A stretch of 64,000 nt of DNA from Desulfofarcimen acetoxidans DSM 771 (GCF_000024205.1 NC_013216.1:2418001-2482000), one strand, 5' to 3'; counted from the stretch's first letter, positions 34,705 through 43,837 are shown. Notes: generated by a model not told the origin, from the letters alone. Numbers and translations are program-made.

Positions 34705-34733
34705 ATTATAAACCAATGACCGTTGCCGCGCAA
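34705..34733 (-). promoter_or_regulatory. Promoter of the ABC importer leader
   Basis: Minus-strand TTGCGC (34728-34733), 17-bp spacer, TATAAT (34705-34710). Predicted start near 34698 gives a leader of about 380 bases containing two terminators. Confidence 0.6.
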
Positions 34734-34865
34734 GACTTTTTTAAATTTTAGTGCATTTGTTTTACGGCTCTGAAACACAGGGCAGCGGCATAAGTTTTCA
34801 GAGCACTTCTCCCGGCTTTATTAGCAGACATGAAGGTGGTATAATATCATTGAGGTGATATGGAA

Positions 34866-35099
34866 ATGATGACAAAAGAATTAATTGAACGGATTAATGA
34901 GCTTTCCCGGAAACAAAGAAGTGTCGGGCTGGATGCTGTTGAAAAAGAAGAACAGGCTAAACTCAGGGGTATATATTTGCAGGGTATAAGAGAACAGGTA
35001 ATTGACGGTTTGGAGACTTTGAAAACAGGACAGGAAAAACATGAAAGCGGTTGTTCCTGTGGACACTGTCATGCCGCACAGAAAAAAACCCCTTCTTAA
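34866..35099 (+). CDS. DUF896 (YnzC-like) protein with Cys-rich tail
   Basis: 77 residues. MTKELIERINELSRKQRSVG, then EEQAKLRGIYLQGIREQ is the DUF896 core. The C-terminal tail has CSCGHCH, a possible metal site not typical of YnzC. The ATG at 34866 is 8 bases behind GAGGTG; the ATG at 34860 is too close. Bacillus YnzC is a small SOS-associated cytoplasmic protein. A TTTATT-17-TATAAT promoter (34817-34845) is plausible. Confidence 0.85.
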   Translation: MMTKELIERINELSRKQRSVGLDAVEKEEQAKLRGIYLQGIREQVIDGLETLKTGQEKHESGCSCGHCHAAQKKTPS

Positions 35100-35114
35100 T
35101 TACAGGAAGGGGTT
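35082..35114 (-). terminator. Terminator between DUF896 and MBL genes
   Basis: Stem AACCCCTTC / GAAGGGGTT; on the minus strand it is followed by T7, so it mainly serves the MBL hydrolase operon. It covers the stops of both convergent genes. Confidence 0.8.
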
Positions 35115-35717
35115 AGTACGCTTTTCAGTTCCAATGGAAGTCTCCGGGCCGTGTCCGGAAAATACCCTGGTATTGTCGGGGAAATTAAGCAGTTTATTCT
35201 TAATAGAAGCTATCAGCTGGCTATGACTGCCGCCGGGAAAATCCGATCGTCCTACAGAACCGGCAAACAATGTATCTCCGGTAATCAGGCAGTCACCTGT
35301 CTTAAGACATATCCCTCCAGGCGTATGCCCCGGGGTATGAATTACCTCCAATTTAAGCTTACCCACTTCTATAACATCCTTGTCTCCCAACTTAACGTCA
35401 GCCGGCTCAAATTGCATTTGCAAGCCCATAAAAGAGGATAGATTCTTGGCCGGATTGGTCAGCATATCCGCATCATCCCTATGAATCAGAACCCTAGCCC
35501 CGGTAGCTTTTTGCACCTGTTCCAGCGCTCCTATATGATCCACATGACCATGGGTTAAAACAATATACCGGCAGGTCAGGCCATGTTTTACAAGTTTGCT
35601 TAATATTTTCTTATCTTCATCTCCCGGATCTATCACGCAGGCTTCTTTGGTTTCTTCGCAGCCGATAATATAACAATTAGCGCCCATCATTCCTACAGGA
35701 AATCTCTCCAAAATCAT
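35100..35717 (-). CDS. MBL-fold metallohydrolase (glyoxalase II-like)
   Basis: 205 residues from the ATG at 35717 behind GGAGGGG. Zinc motif THGHVDHIGA, HTPGHTPGG, ITGDTLFAGSVGRSD and final SGHGPETSIGTE. Such proteins hydrolyse thioesters or act as YqgX-type hydrolases. It is 29 bases downstream of dtd in the rel-dtd operon, a frequent clostridial arrangement; the true substrate is unknown. Confidence 0.88.
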   Translation of the reverse strand: MILERFPVGMMGANCYIIGCEETKEACVIDPGDEDKKILSKLVKHGLTCRYIVLTHGHVDHIGALEQVQKATGARVLIHRDDADMLTNPAKNLSSFMGLQMQFEPADVKLGDKDVIEVGKLKLEVIHTPGHTPGGICLKTGDCLITGDTLFAGSVGRSDFPGGSHSQLIASIKNKLLNFPDNTRVFSGHGPETSIGTEKRTNPFL

Positions 35718-35745
35718 GCTACCCCTCCATATGCACATAATAAAA

Positions 35746-36195
35746 TCAAAAACCTTTTTTGCTGTCCAGCAACAGCGTTACAGGCCCATCATTAACTATT
35801 TCTACCTGCATGTGAGCCTGGAACACCCCCGTAGCTACGGCTAATCCCAGAGACTGGAGCTCTTCAAGAAACTCGCAGTAAAGCTTAACCGCATCTTCGG
35901 GCCTGGCGGCTTCTGAATAGCTTGGCCGGCGGCCTTTTCTACAATCACCGAAAAGTGTAAACTGTGAAACTACCAGCAGGCCGCCTCTAATATCCAGGAC
36001 AGATAAATTCATCTTATTCTGCTCATCCTCAAATACACGCAGCCCGCTAATCTTAGCTGCCAGATAGACCGCATCGTCTACGGTATCATTATTTCCCACA
36101 CCTAACAGAATTAATAAGCCTCTTCCTATTTCACCCACTAACTCACCCTGCACTGATACTGATGAACTGCTTACTCTCTGGACTACCGCCCTCAT
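35746..36195 (-). CDS. dtd: D-aminoacyl-tRNA deacylase
   Basis: 149 residues, full length. [13 protein letters not shown] start, [16 protein letters not shown] and the C-terminal [15 protein letters not shown]. It removes D-amino acids from mischarged tRNA. It lies 31 bases downstream of rel, the usual Firmicutes pairing. Confidence 0.96.
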   Translation of the reverse strand: MRAVVQRVSSSSVSVQGELVGEIGRGLLILLGVGNNDTVDDAVYLAAKISGLRVFEDEQNKMNLSVLDIRGGLLVVSQFTLFGDCRKGRRPSYSEAARPEDAVKLYCEFLEELQSLGLAVATGVFQAHMQVEIVNDGPVTLLLDSKKGF

Positions 36196-36225
36196 TTTTT
36201 CACCCGCTCCGCCAGACTGTAGTTT

Positions 36226-38409
36226 TTATTTAAGACCCGTACGGCTTACCTCTGTCACATCTTTTACAGATTTTATTTTATTAATAATTGAGTCCAGTTG
36301 AACCAAATCTTTAATGGTTATCAAAAGCCCTACAGTAGCCAGCCTGTCTTTGTTGCCCCTGGCGTTAACCCAGTCAGCACTAATTTTCATATCAGTCAAG
36401 ATGGCCATAATATCACTTAATAAGCCGGCCCTGTCCAGAGCCGTAACCTCCAGCTTTACCTGAAAAGGAGCCTTGTACTTTTCATCCCAGGCCACATCTA
36501 CCAAACGCTCCTGTTCGCCTTTTCTATAAATAGTAATGTTTCGACAATCAGTCCTGTGCACTGATATTCCTCTGCCCCTTGTAATATAGCCGATTATCGG
36601 ATCACCGGGAACCGGATTGCAGCACTGGGCTAATTTTGTCAGCAAATTAGCCATCCCTTTTACCTTTATGCCATCGGTGGGTTTTTGCCACTTTCCGTAT
36701 TTCTCCCTGCCACCCACCACTGATACGCCGGAACCACCGGAATTCATCATATCCGTATAAGCGTTTTCTTTATTAATCCGGTCGATCTCACCCTTAATAC
36801 GGGCTACAATAGATCTGGCCGTAATAGTCCCGTCACCGATTGCGGCATAAACATCTTCCAAATTAATAAGTGAATATTTACGGGCTGCCTCAATAATTTT
36901 GTCGCTTTTCAGCAACTCCAACTCTAGACCCAGTTTTTTGGCTTCCCGTTCTATAGCATCTTTTCCTTTAATGACAGAGACATCTCTCTGGATTTTGCGA
37001 AAATACTGACGAATACGGTTTTTAGCCTGTGAGGTTTTGACAATCTTAAGCCAATCCCTGCTGGGACGAGCATGATTGGATGTCAAGACCTCAACAATAT
37101 CACCATTTTTAAGCTTATAGTCCAGGGGAACAATGCGACCATTGACCTTAGCCCCCATACACCGGTTGCCCACATCTGTATGAATGCGAAAAGCAAAATC
37201 AATCGGTACCGCTTCTGCCGGCAGTTCAATAATATCACCTTTGGGACTGAAGACAAAAACTGATTCAGCAAATATATCTATTTTTAAACCTTCAATAAAT
37301 TCTTTGGCATCACGCATGTCGTGCTGCCACTCTAAAAGCTGGCGCAGCCAGATTAGTTTACCGTCAAAGCCTTTCTGAGCATGCCCGCCTTCTTTATAAC
37401 ACCAGTGCGCAGCAATACCGTACTCAGCCGTCCGGTGCATTTCCCATGTGCGCATTTGAATCTCAAAAGGATCACCATGAGGACCTATCACAGTAGTGTG
37501 CAGGGACTGGTACATGTTCGATTTGGGCATGGCTATGTAATCCTTAAACCTGCCGGGTATGGGCTTCCAAAGGGTATGCACAATACCCAGGGTGCCGTAA
37601 CAATCCTTCACGGTATCTACAGTAACCCGAACAGCCATAATATCAAGAATCTGCGCAAAATCTTTCTTCTGTCTCTGCATTTTTTCGTAAATACTGTAGA
37701 GGTGTTTTGGTCTGCCCTGAATATCGGCTTTAATACCAACATCTATGAACTTCTTTTTTAGTACCTCAATAATTTCATTTATGTCTTCTTCTCGTTTATT
37801 TCGTGTTTTTGCAACCTTGTCCGCCAGTTCATAATATTTTGATGGTTGCAAAAAACGAAAAGCCAGATCCTCTATCTCCCATTTTAAATGGTAAATTCCT
37901 AAGCGATGTGCCAGAGGAGCAAATATCTCCAGGGTTTCTAAAGCAATTTCCTTTTGCTTAGCTTCGGGCTGAGCTCCAAGTGTGCGTAAATTGTGCAGGC
38001 GATCTGCGAGCTTAATTAAAATAACTCTGATATCTTTGGCCATAGCTAAAAACATTTTACGCAGGTTTTCAGCCTGGTGCTCTTCCTTCGATTTAAAATC
38101 AATCTTGCTCAATTTGGTTACTCCGTCAACAAGCAAGGCAACTTCTGAACCAAAATCCTTTTCTATATCTTGCAGAGTTATTTCGGTATCCTCCACCACA
38201 TCATGGAGCAATGCTCCAGCCAGGGCTTCTATGTCTAACTCCAGATCAGCCAATATTTTAGCTACTGCCAAGGGATGAAATATATAAGGTTCACCGGAAA
38301 TTCTCCATTGGTTGCGGTGAGCAGCTTCGGCAACATTGTAAGCTTTACGGAGAAATGCTATATCGGCTTTCGGGTTGTAATTAATTAATTTTTGAATCAG
38401 TTTATCCAA
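36226..38409 (-). CDS. rel: Bifunctional (p)ppGpp synthetase/hydrolase
   Basis: 727 residues. HD hydrolase domain (FHPLAVAKIL, LLHDVVEDTEI about 67-77), synthetase domain (GRFKDYIAMPKSNMYQSLHTT), TGS (VFVFSPKGDIIELPAEAVP), Zn-finger region with HRTDCRN and a C-terminal ACT domain. Both active-site regions look intact. It makes and degrades the alarmone during starvation. The start is a TTG, about ten bases behind a GGTGGGA-like site. apt lies 46 bases upstream. Confidence 0.96.
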   Translation of the reverse strand: MDKLIQKLINYNPKADIAFLRKAYNVAEAAHRNQWRISGEPYIFHPLAVAKILADLELDIEALAGALLHDVVEDTEITLQDIEKDFGSEVALLVDGVTKLSKIDFKSKEEHQAENLRKMFLAMAKDIRVILIKLADRLHNLRTLGAQPEAKQKEIALETLEIFAPLAHRLGIYHLKWEIEDLAFRFLQPSKYYELADKVAKTRNKREEDINEIIEVLKKKFIDVGIKADIQGRPKHLYSIYEKMQRQKKDFAQILDIMAVRVTVDTVKDCYGTLGIVHTLWKPIPGRFKDYIAMPKSNMYQSLHTTVIGPHGDPFEIQMRTWEMHRTAEYGIAAHWCYKEGGHAQKGFDGKLIWLRQLLEWQHDMRDAKEFIEGLKIDIFAESVFVFSPKGDIIELPAEAVPIDFAFRIHTDVGNRCMGAKVNGRIVPLDYKLKNGDIVEVLTSNHARPSRDWLKIVKTSQAKNRIRQYFRKIQRDVSVIKGKDAIEREAKKLGLELELLKSDKIIEAARKYSLINLEDVYAAIGDGTITARSIVARIKGEIDRINKENAYTDMMNSGGSGVSVVGGREKYGKWQKPTDGIKVKGMANLLTKLAQCCNPVPGDPIIGYITRGRGISVHRTDCRNITIYRKGEQERLVDVAWDEKYKAPFQVKLEVTALDRAGLLSDIMAILTDMKISADWVNARGNKDRLATVGLLITIKDLVQLDSIINKIKSVKDVTEVSRTGLK

Positions 38410-38455
38410 AGCTATCCCACCATAAAAAGAAGAAATATTTTAGAATATACGGATT

Positions 38456-38971
38456 TTAATAATTGTACTGAATTAGAGAAATTGTATCATAATCCTTGAG
38501 TCTAGCTCTACCACCCAGGCCGGTTATTTCAATTAAAAACGCTGTACCAACAACTATCCCACCTAACTTTTCAATAATCTTGGCTGCTGTAACCGATGTG
38601 CCGCCTGTCGCCAGGAGTTCATCCACAATTAACACTCTCTGACCGGGTGCGATAGAATCTTTAATCACTTCTCTGGTGTCACCGAATTCCAATTCCTGCT
38701 GCAGAGAAAATACTTCTCCCGGCAGGTTACCTGGCCTGCGCATAACAACCAAACCCACTCCCATCAAATAAGCTAAGGGAGCACCGATCATCAAACCCCT
38801 TGCTTTAGCACAGGCAATTATATCAGGTGCCGCGTGCTGGCACCTCCTGGATAAATCCTGAATGGCAAAGCGAAAACTCTCCGGATCGCGAATTAAAGTA
38901 CTTACATCCTTATAACTGATGCCTTCTTGCGGGTAGTCCGGAACAACCCTGATTTTCTTAATTAAATCCAT
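38456..38971 (-). CDS. apt: Adenine phosphoribosyltransferase
   Basis: 171 residues. PRPP loop VLIVDELLATGGTSVTAA (about 120-137), IRVVPDYPQEGISYKDVSTLI at the start. It salvages adenine to AMP. GGGGAGG precedes the ATG. The order recJ-apt-rel-dtd is the common Firmicutes order. Confidence 0.96.
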   Translation of the reverse strand: MDLIKKIRVVPDYPQEGISYKDVSTLIRDPESFRFAIQDLSRRCQHAAPDIIACAKARGLMIGAPLAYLMGVGLVVMRRPGNLPGEVFSLQQELEFGDTREVIKDSIAPGQRVLIVDELLATGGTSVTAAKIIEKLGGIVVGTAFLIEITGLGGRARLKDYDTISLIQYNY

Positions 38972-38988
38972 AATATAACCTCCCCATA

Positions 38989-41712
38989 TTATAATTTATA
39001 ATAGAAGTCCTCTGACGGTGTTTTTAACAGCAACTGTGAAAATAGTTTTGTTTCCTCCCAAATATTCTGCCACCTGTTATAAGTGACTGATTCCGGCAGG
39101 TTGAATTTTTCCTTTGGTGTGGGCAGCAGCTTAACTTGATAATTTGAACCTTCTCTCTGGTATTCCAGCAGACCGATTTCCTTAAAAACATTCATACCTA
39201 ATTGAATCATGAAATTGGATAAGCGCACTAATTTGTTATTATTTAAGTTATTAACAATTGCTGCCAGATTTAATTCTATGGTTGGCTTGCCGGCTTTTGT
39301 AATTACTTGCCTCAGGTATGAAAACAAGTTGGCTAAATTATTGCGAAAAGGCATGACAGAATCCAGCCTTTGTTGATTGATCCCCCGGTCATGCCGGCCA
39401 AATACTAAATCAAGTTGAACAGAAACAGCAATATTTTTTAACAAATAGCAAAGCAATCCCCATTCCTTGCGTGTAAAAGGCAAGTGAAACAGCATTATTT
39501 TATTTAGATCGCTTAGCTTTAGTCCACTGGCTGATTGCAGAGTAGTAACAAGCACGAGTATTTTCCCCGCGTACAGATCATTAATGACCATGTTAATCTC
39601 TTCTTCCCGCATGGACAGGTGCAAAAATCTTACCCGATTCTTTAAATCAGGTCTTGACTTCATTAAAAACCGGCTCAATTCAACTGTTTGATAACCACAG
39701 CCAACCATTATTAAAGTTAATTTGGCAAATTCAGTTGCAAGCAAACGGTTAATTCGTTCAGAAGAATTCCTTTTATCAGTGATTATTGTATCAGGGGATA
39801 AACTTATCTGCAAATTTGCATCAGGAAAAATTAATCGCCCGCTAAGGTCCGGTAAAAATATTTGATTACTTGTATTATATTCAATTATTTCCTGTAAGAT
39901 ATACTCAGGTTGAAACATCAAGTAAGTATTTTTAGTTGAACAATTTGCCTCTTGAGCCAGGGTAAAATTTATTGATTGACTGCCGGTACTATCTCGATAT
40001 ATGTTTGTGTCCGCCTGAATATCCTTTATACGCAAACTTATATGACGTTTGCCTTGCCACTCATTAATTTCCGGTACAAAGGCCAGATTTACTCTCTCAG
40101 CTGTTGCCAGCATTTCCGAATAAGAGGCCAGATTAAAGCCTATGCCGTCAATAAAGCCGTTTTCCTTGCGTATTTTAATTTTTAGGTGTTCCCCTTCCTT
40201 TCCCACCCCCTTAAAGTTAACTACCTGTATTTCCGGGCAGCATAGCAAGGGCCCGGGATTAGCCTGGCCAAAAGGCGCCAGCTTTTCTATTTCAGCGATA
40301 ACCTGTTCAGTTATATCGTTAAGTGAAAATATACCGTCCAGATTCATAACAGGAACCAATAAATCCTCACTTATAACTTCATCAGCATAAACATTTATTT
40401 CTCTAATAAAATTATCCAGAGACTCTCTTTTAAGAGAAAATCCGGCTGCCATGGTGTGTCCGCCATATCCTGAAAGATTCTTTCCGCAATGCTCAAGAGC
40501 CTGATATAAGTTAAAACCGGGAATGCTCCTGGCAGAACCTTTACCCTGTTCCCCGTCTAAAGCAATAGCCAATACCGGCTTGTAATAACGTTCCACCAAA
40601 CGTGATGCTACCAAACCGATAACCCCCGGGTGCCATTCCTCAGAAGCCAATACCAAAACTTTACTCTGTTTAAAACTTATTTCCCGTTCAATCATTTGTA
40701 TAGCTTCTTTAAGTGCAGCATCTTCCACACTTTTGCGCTTACGGTTCTTCTCGTCCAAAACAACTGCAATCTGATTTGCCTGAGCTTCATCTTCGGTGAG
40801 AAGAAGTTCTACTGCCATGAAAGGGTCCCCCAGACGCCCGGCGGCATTTAATCTGGGAGCTAAAACAAACCCAACCTGGCCCGAGGTAATATCGCCTCGC
40901 AATCCCGATGCCTTAATCAACGCTATTAAGCCTTTTTTGGATGTTTTGGTGAGATAGGGTAAACCGTATTTAACTAAAATCCGGTTTTCTCCCAGCAGAG
41001 GCACAACATCGGCAATTGTACCCAGACAAACTATATCCAAATATTCCTTCCATGTCTCACTACTCATATTGGCTGCTGCATATACAGCCTGCACAAGCTT
41101 TAATGCTACTCCAATTCCAGCCAGTTCTTTAAAAGGGTACTCGCAGTCCTTCCTCTTAGGATTTATTACCGCTAACGCGGCTGGCAAAACAGGCGGCGGT
41201 TCATGATGATCAGTAATAATTATATCTGTTTTAGTGTTTTGCACAGACCAATCTACCGCTTCTTTACCGCTTATACCACAATCAACCGTAATAATTAAAG
41301 AGTAACCCTGCCCAGCAGCTTTTTCCACAGCTTCCTTGTGCAGGCCGTAACCTTCCTTTATACGGTGCGGTATATAATAGTTCACATGATCGGTTAATCT
41401 CCTGAGCGCGCCAACCAATAAAGCTGTTCCTGTTATGCCGTCAACATCATAATCACCGTAGATAAGTATTTTTTCGCTCCTGTTTACTGCTTCAATAATT
41501 CTGTTTACAGCTTTCTGCATATCTTGCAAAATATATGGATTATTTAAACTGGATAAATCATACTCCATAAAGTTTTTAATTTGCTCAACAGTGCCTAAAC
41601 CACGATTAACCATTAATTGCGCTAAAATAGGTGAAACGCCTAATTCCTTGGTTATTATGGACTGGGTAGCTAAGTCGTTTTCCTTGATATGCCAAATTTT
41701 TTGTTTTTGCAT
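38989..41712 (-). CDS. recJ: Single-strand-specific exonuclease RecJ, extended form
   Basis: 907 residues. DHH domain ILIYGDYDVDGITGTALL, IITVDCGISG, IIITDHHEPPP; DHHA1 with GGHTMAAGFSL; OB region (HLKIKIRKENGFIDGIGFNL). After about residue 570 a further 340 residues contain a helicase-C-like stretch (RVRFLHLSMREEEINMVIND, then VLVTTLQSASGLKL). E. coli RecJ is about 577 residues; longer Firmicutes forms with a RecJ C-terminal domain are known. ATG 41712 is chosen behind GTGGGGG; GTG 41724 is possible. Confidence 0.93.
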   Translation of the reverse strand: MQKQKIWHIKENDLATQSIITKELGVSPILAQLMVNRGLGTVEQIKNFMEYDLSSLNNPYILQDMQKAVNRIIEAVNRSEKILIYGDYDVDGITGTALLVGALRRLTDHVNYYIPHRIKEGYGLHKEAVEKAAGQGYSLIITVDCGISGKEAVDWSVQNTKTDIIITDHHEPPPVLPAALAVINPKRKDCEYPFKELAGIGVALKLVQAVYAAANMSSETWKEYLDIVCLGTIADVVPLLGENRILVKYGLPYLTKTSKKGLIALIKASGLRGDITSGQVGFVLAPRLNAAGRLGDPFMAVELLLTEDEAQANQIAVVLDEKNRKRKSVEDAALKEAIQMIEREISFKQSKVLVLASEEWHPGVIGLVASRLVERYYKPVLAIALDGEQGKGSARSIPGFNLYQALEHCGKNLSGYGGHTMAAGFSLKRESLDNFIREINVYADEVISEDLLVPVMNLDGIFSLNDITEQVIAEIEKLAPFGQANPGPLLCCPEIQVVNFKGVGKEGEHLKIKIRKENGFIDGIGFNLASYSEMLATAERVNLAFVPEINEWQGKRHISLRIKDIQADTNIYRDSTGSQSINFTLAQEANCSTKNTYLMFQPEYILQEIIEYNTSNQIFLPDLSGRLIFPDANLQISLSPDTIITDKRNSSERINRLLATEFAKLTLIMVGCGYQTVELSRFLMKSRPDLKNRVRFLHLSMREEEINMVINDLYAGKILVLVTTLQSASGLKLSDLNKIMLFHLPFTRKEWGLLCYLLKNIAVSVQLDLVFGRHDRGINQQRLDSVMPFRNNLANLFSYLRQVITKAGKPTIELNLAAIVNNLNNNKLVRLSNFMIQLGMNVFKEIGLLEYQREGSNYQVKLLPTPKEKFNLPESVTYNRWQNIWEETKLFSQLLLKTPSEDFYYKL

Positions 41713-41885
41713 GACGTCCCCCACTAGCTGATAAACTAAATAAATTATAAATCAATAGTTCCAATAATACCAGTTATTAAAAAAGCAAACAGGTAAAATT
41801 TATAGAAAACCAATTGTTTTTAAATTATTATCGCATATGTTTATAAAAACAATGGAATATTAAATAATCGGAGGAGGTGATTAAT

Positions 41886-42035
41886 ATGCCGGATATTAAA
41901 TGCTCAGTAACGGAATGTGAGTATAACTCTAACGTCAAATGTGGTGCACCAATGATTCAGGTAGACCGCAATAAAGTTAGTAGCGCAGGTACATCAGATC
42001 AAACAAAATGCGAGACTTTCAAAACAAAACGATAG
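41886..42035 (+). CDS. DUF1540 small Cys protein
   Basis: 49 residues. CSVTECEYNSNVKCGA then TKCETF gives four Cys in the DUF1540 pattern, probably a metal site. GGAGGAGGTGATTAAT before the ATG is a very strong ribosome site. DUF1540 proteins are common in spore-forming clostridia; function unknown. Its own terminator follows, and repeat copy E begins right after that terminator. Confidence 0.85.
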   Translation: MPDIKCSVTECEYNSNVKCGAPMIQVDRNKVSSAGTSDQTKCETFKTKR

Positions 42036-42040
42036 AAACG

Positions 42041-42083
42041 ATACCGGGGACCTCTGATATTAGAGATAACCCCGGTATTTTTT
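42041..42083 (+). terminator. Terminator of the DUF1540 gene
   Basis: Stem ATACCGGGG / CCCCGGTAT with a 20-base loop (itself partly paired) followed by T6. The inverted repeat copy E begins at the end of this U-run. Confidence 0.85.
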
Positions 42084-42184
42084 ATACTCTAGGAAATTAT
42101 GTTTATGACAGATTTGCAGATAAGTCATTGTATAATGAAGTACAAGTGTATATAACCTAATCAATGTCAGCACCACATAATTTC
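42084..42184 (-). repeat. Dispersed intergenic repeat, copy E (inverted)
   Basis: Reversed relative to copy A and lacking the left hairpin. On the minus strand it reads CACATAATTT, then TTGTACTTCATTATACAATG, ACTTATCTGCAAATC and CATAATTTCCTAGAGTAT. Agreement with copy A is close over about 100 bases. Its AT-rich end abuts the DUF1540 terminator U-run. It separates DUF1540 from the aldo/keto reductase. Confidence 0.8.
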
Positions 42185-42256
42185 CCTTTATCTAAGGTAG
42201 AAATCAATGAAAAGTTATGGTACTATATGAAAAAAATATATCTAGCGGAGGTTTAT

Positions 42257-43270
42257 ATGAAATACAGAGTGTTGGGCAAAACCGGTTTAAATGTCTCTGT
42301 GATCGGTTTCGGGGGCATTCCTATACAAAGGGTAACGGAAAAAGAAGCAACATTAATTATTAACAGAGCTCTTGATCTTGGGATAAATTTCATTGATACT
42401 GCCAGAGGGTATACTGACAGCGAAGCCAAACTTGGCGTTGCTCTAAAAAACAGGAGACAACAGGTCTACATTGCCACTAAGTCAATGGACAGGACTGCTG
42501 AAGGAATAACAATAGATATTAACAAGAGTCTGCAGACACTGGGTGTTGATTATATTGATCTTTATCAGTTGCACAATGTTAAGGATAAAGCGGCGTTAGA
42601 ACAAGTATTGAGTGCTCAAGGCGCACTGGGAGCATTAAAAAAAGCCAAAGCTCAAGGACTTATTAAACACATAGGAATAACCGGACATATATTGCCAATA
42701 TTGTTAGAGGCTCTGGCAACGGAGGAAATAGAAACAGTTCAGTTTCCATTCAATGCGGTCGAGGCAAAAGAGGCAGAAGCACTTTTAAACCTGGCTGTAA
42801 AAACTAATACCGGCATTATTATCATGAAACCACTAGCAGGTGGAGCTCTCCAGAACCCTGAATTAGCTTTGCGCTTTATTTTGGAATACCCTCTATCTAC
42901 AGTTATCCCCGGTATGGATAAAGTTGAACAGGTTGATCAAAATGTTCTGGCAGCCCATAATTTTTTACCGTTGTTACCTGCTGAAAAAAGAATTCTTGAA
43001 GAAGAAGCCAAAAAGTTGGGACAGGCTTTTTGCCGTAGGTGTGAATACTGCCAGCCCTGCCGGCAGGGAATTGAAATACCAATGGTATTTTTACTTGATA
43101 CTTATTATACCAGGTATAATTTACAAGGCTGGGCCAAAGAACGTTATCGCGGCTTGAAAACTTCAGCTGCTGCCTGTATACAATGCGGTGAGTGTGAGGA
43201 AAAGTGCCCTTATAACCTGCCGATAAAAGAAATGCTGTCTGAGGCTGCCGGCAGGTTAGGTCAAATTTAG
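42257..43270 (+). CDS. Aldo/keto reductase with C-terminal Fe-S domain
   Basis: 337 residues from the ATG at 42257 behind GGAGG; the frame is open upstream into the repeat and is not used there. AKR barrel (VLGKTGLNVSVIGFGG, FIDTARGYTDSEAKLG, KSMDRTAEG, LYQLHNVK, MKPLAGGAL). Then CRRCEYCQPCRQG and CIQCGECEEKCPYNLPI, two 4Fe-4S sites. It belongs to the ferredoxin-tailed AKR group of anaerobes; substrate unknown. It differs from the 17782 paralogue in tail spacing. Confidence 0.9.
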   Translation: MKYRVLGKTGLNVSVIGFGGIPIQRVTEKEATLIINRALDLGINFIDTARGYTDSEAKLGVALKNRRQQVYIATKSMDRTAEGITIDINKSLQTLGVDYIDLYQLHNVKDKAALEQVLSAQGALGALKKAKAQGLIKHIGITGHILPILLEALATEEIETVQFPFNAVEAKEAEALLNLAVKTNTGIIIMKPLAGGALQNPELALRFILEYPLSTVIPGMDKVEQVDQNVLAAHNFLPLLPAEKRILEEEAKKLGQAFCRRCEYCQPCRQGIEIPMVFLLDTYYTRYNLQGWAKERYRGLKTSAAACIQCGECEEKCPYNLPIKEMLSEAAGRLGQI

Positions 43271-43390
43271 CTCGAAAGTCGCCTTAATCGACTTTCGAGC
43301 AGCCACAGGCACTTTTTGCTCGCTGAAAATTATGCAGTAGCAACCTAACTTATCCATAAATCCAATATAGGTATAATTTACTAAAGTATG
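43270..43390 (+). repeat. Dispersed intergenic repeat, copy C
   Basis: It starts at the stop of the aldo/keto reductase with the best preserved hairpin (GCTCGAAAGTCG / CGACTTTCGAGC, 12-bp perfect stem). Then CAGCCACAGGCACTTTTTGCTCG, AAAATTATGCAGTAG, a shortened middle, CTTATCCATAAATCC and ATAATTTACTAAAGTATG. Its right end lies beside a 22-bp perfect hairpin with terminal U/A runs. Confidence 0.85.
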
Positions 43391-43392
43391 AG

Positions 43393-43452
43393 AAAAAAGA
43401 GGAAATTAAAAACACACTGGATGTTCCGGTTGTTTTTAATTTCCTCTTTTTT
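43393..43452. terminator. Long perfect hairpin / bidirectional terminator
   Basis: Arms 43393-43414 and 43431-43452 are perfectly complementary over 22 bp, starting with A6 and ending with T6, around a 16-base loop. It probably terminates the upstream aldo/keto reductase transcript. Such a long perfect stem may also be part of the inserted DNA. Confidence 0.75.
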
Positions 43453-43675
43453 ATTTGTTCTCCGACACTGTAAAGCGTGTAAAATACTGTTGACATTAGA
43501 GCGGATATATTGTAATATCGTAATAAATAGATAATTAAATATAGCTCCTAAATAATAATGAAGTACGGGAAGTGTTACCGCCGGATACCAGAAAAGTATA
43601 AAAACCATCTCTGATCTTAAAAGCACTGCCCCACCCGATTAGATTACATATTATTACAGGCTTGCCGGCTGCGCC
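43453..43675. other. Spacer after the long hairpin
   Basis: About 220 bases with no convincing gene on either strand. A possible plus-strand promoter is TTGACA at 43491-43496 followed by AT-rich sequence. Together with 43270-43452 it makes a 400-base gap holding repeat copy C and its hairpin. Confidence 0.4.
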
Positions 43676-43813
43676 ATGCAATGTTTAAAACAATCGCAAT
43701 TTTCCCTCTACAGTCAATTAGCTATATTGAAAAGAACAGAAATTATTGAAGGAAAACGCGGGGGAAATGAAATATGTTACTCTGTTTCAGATGAAACAGC
43801 AAAAAAGCTTTAA
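43676..43813 (+). pseudogene. ArsR-family regulator remnant
   Basis: 45 codons encode the C-terminal part of an ArsR/SmtB winged helix: QSQFSLYSQLAILKRTEIIE, then GKRGGNEICYSVSDETAKKL. This matches the recognition-helix-to-wing segment of the family. The first half of the usual 90-110 residue protein is missing; upstream bases in this frame do not resemble it. It ends 24 bases before the iron-sulfur membrane protein gene. It may once have regulated that gene. Confidence 0.6.
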
Positions 43814-43837
43814 TCACTAAATAAGGAGTGAGAAACT

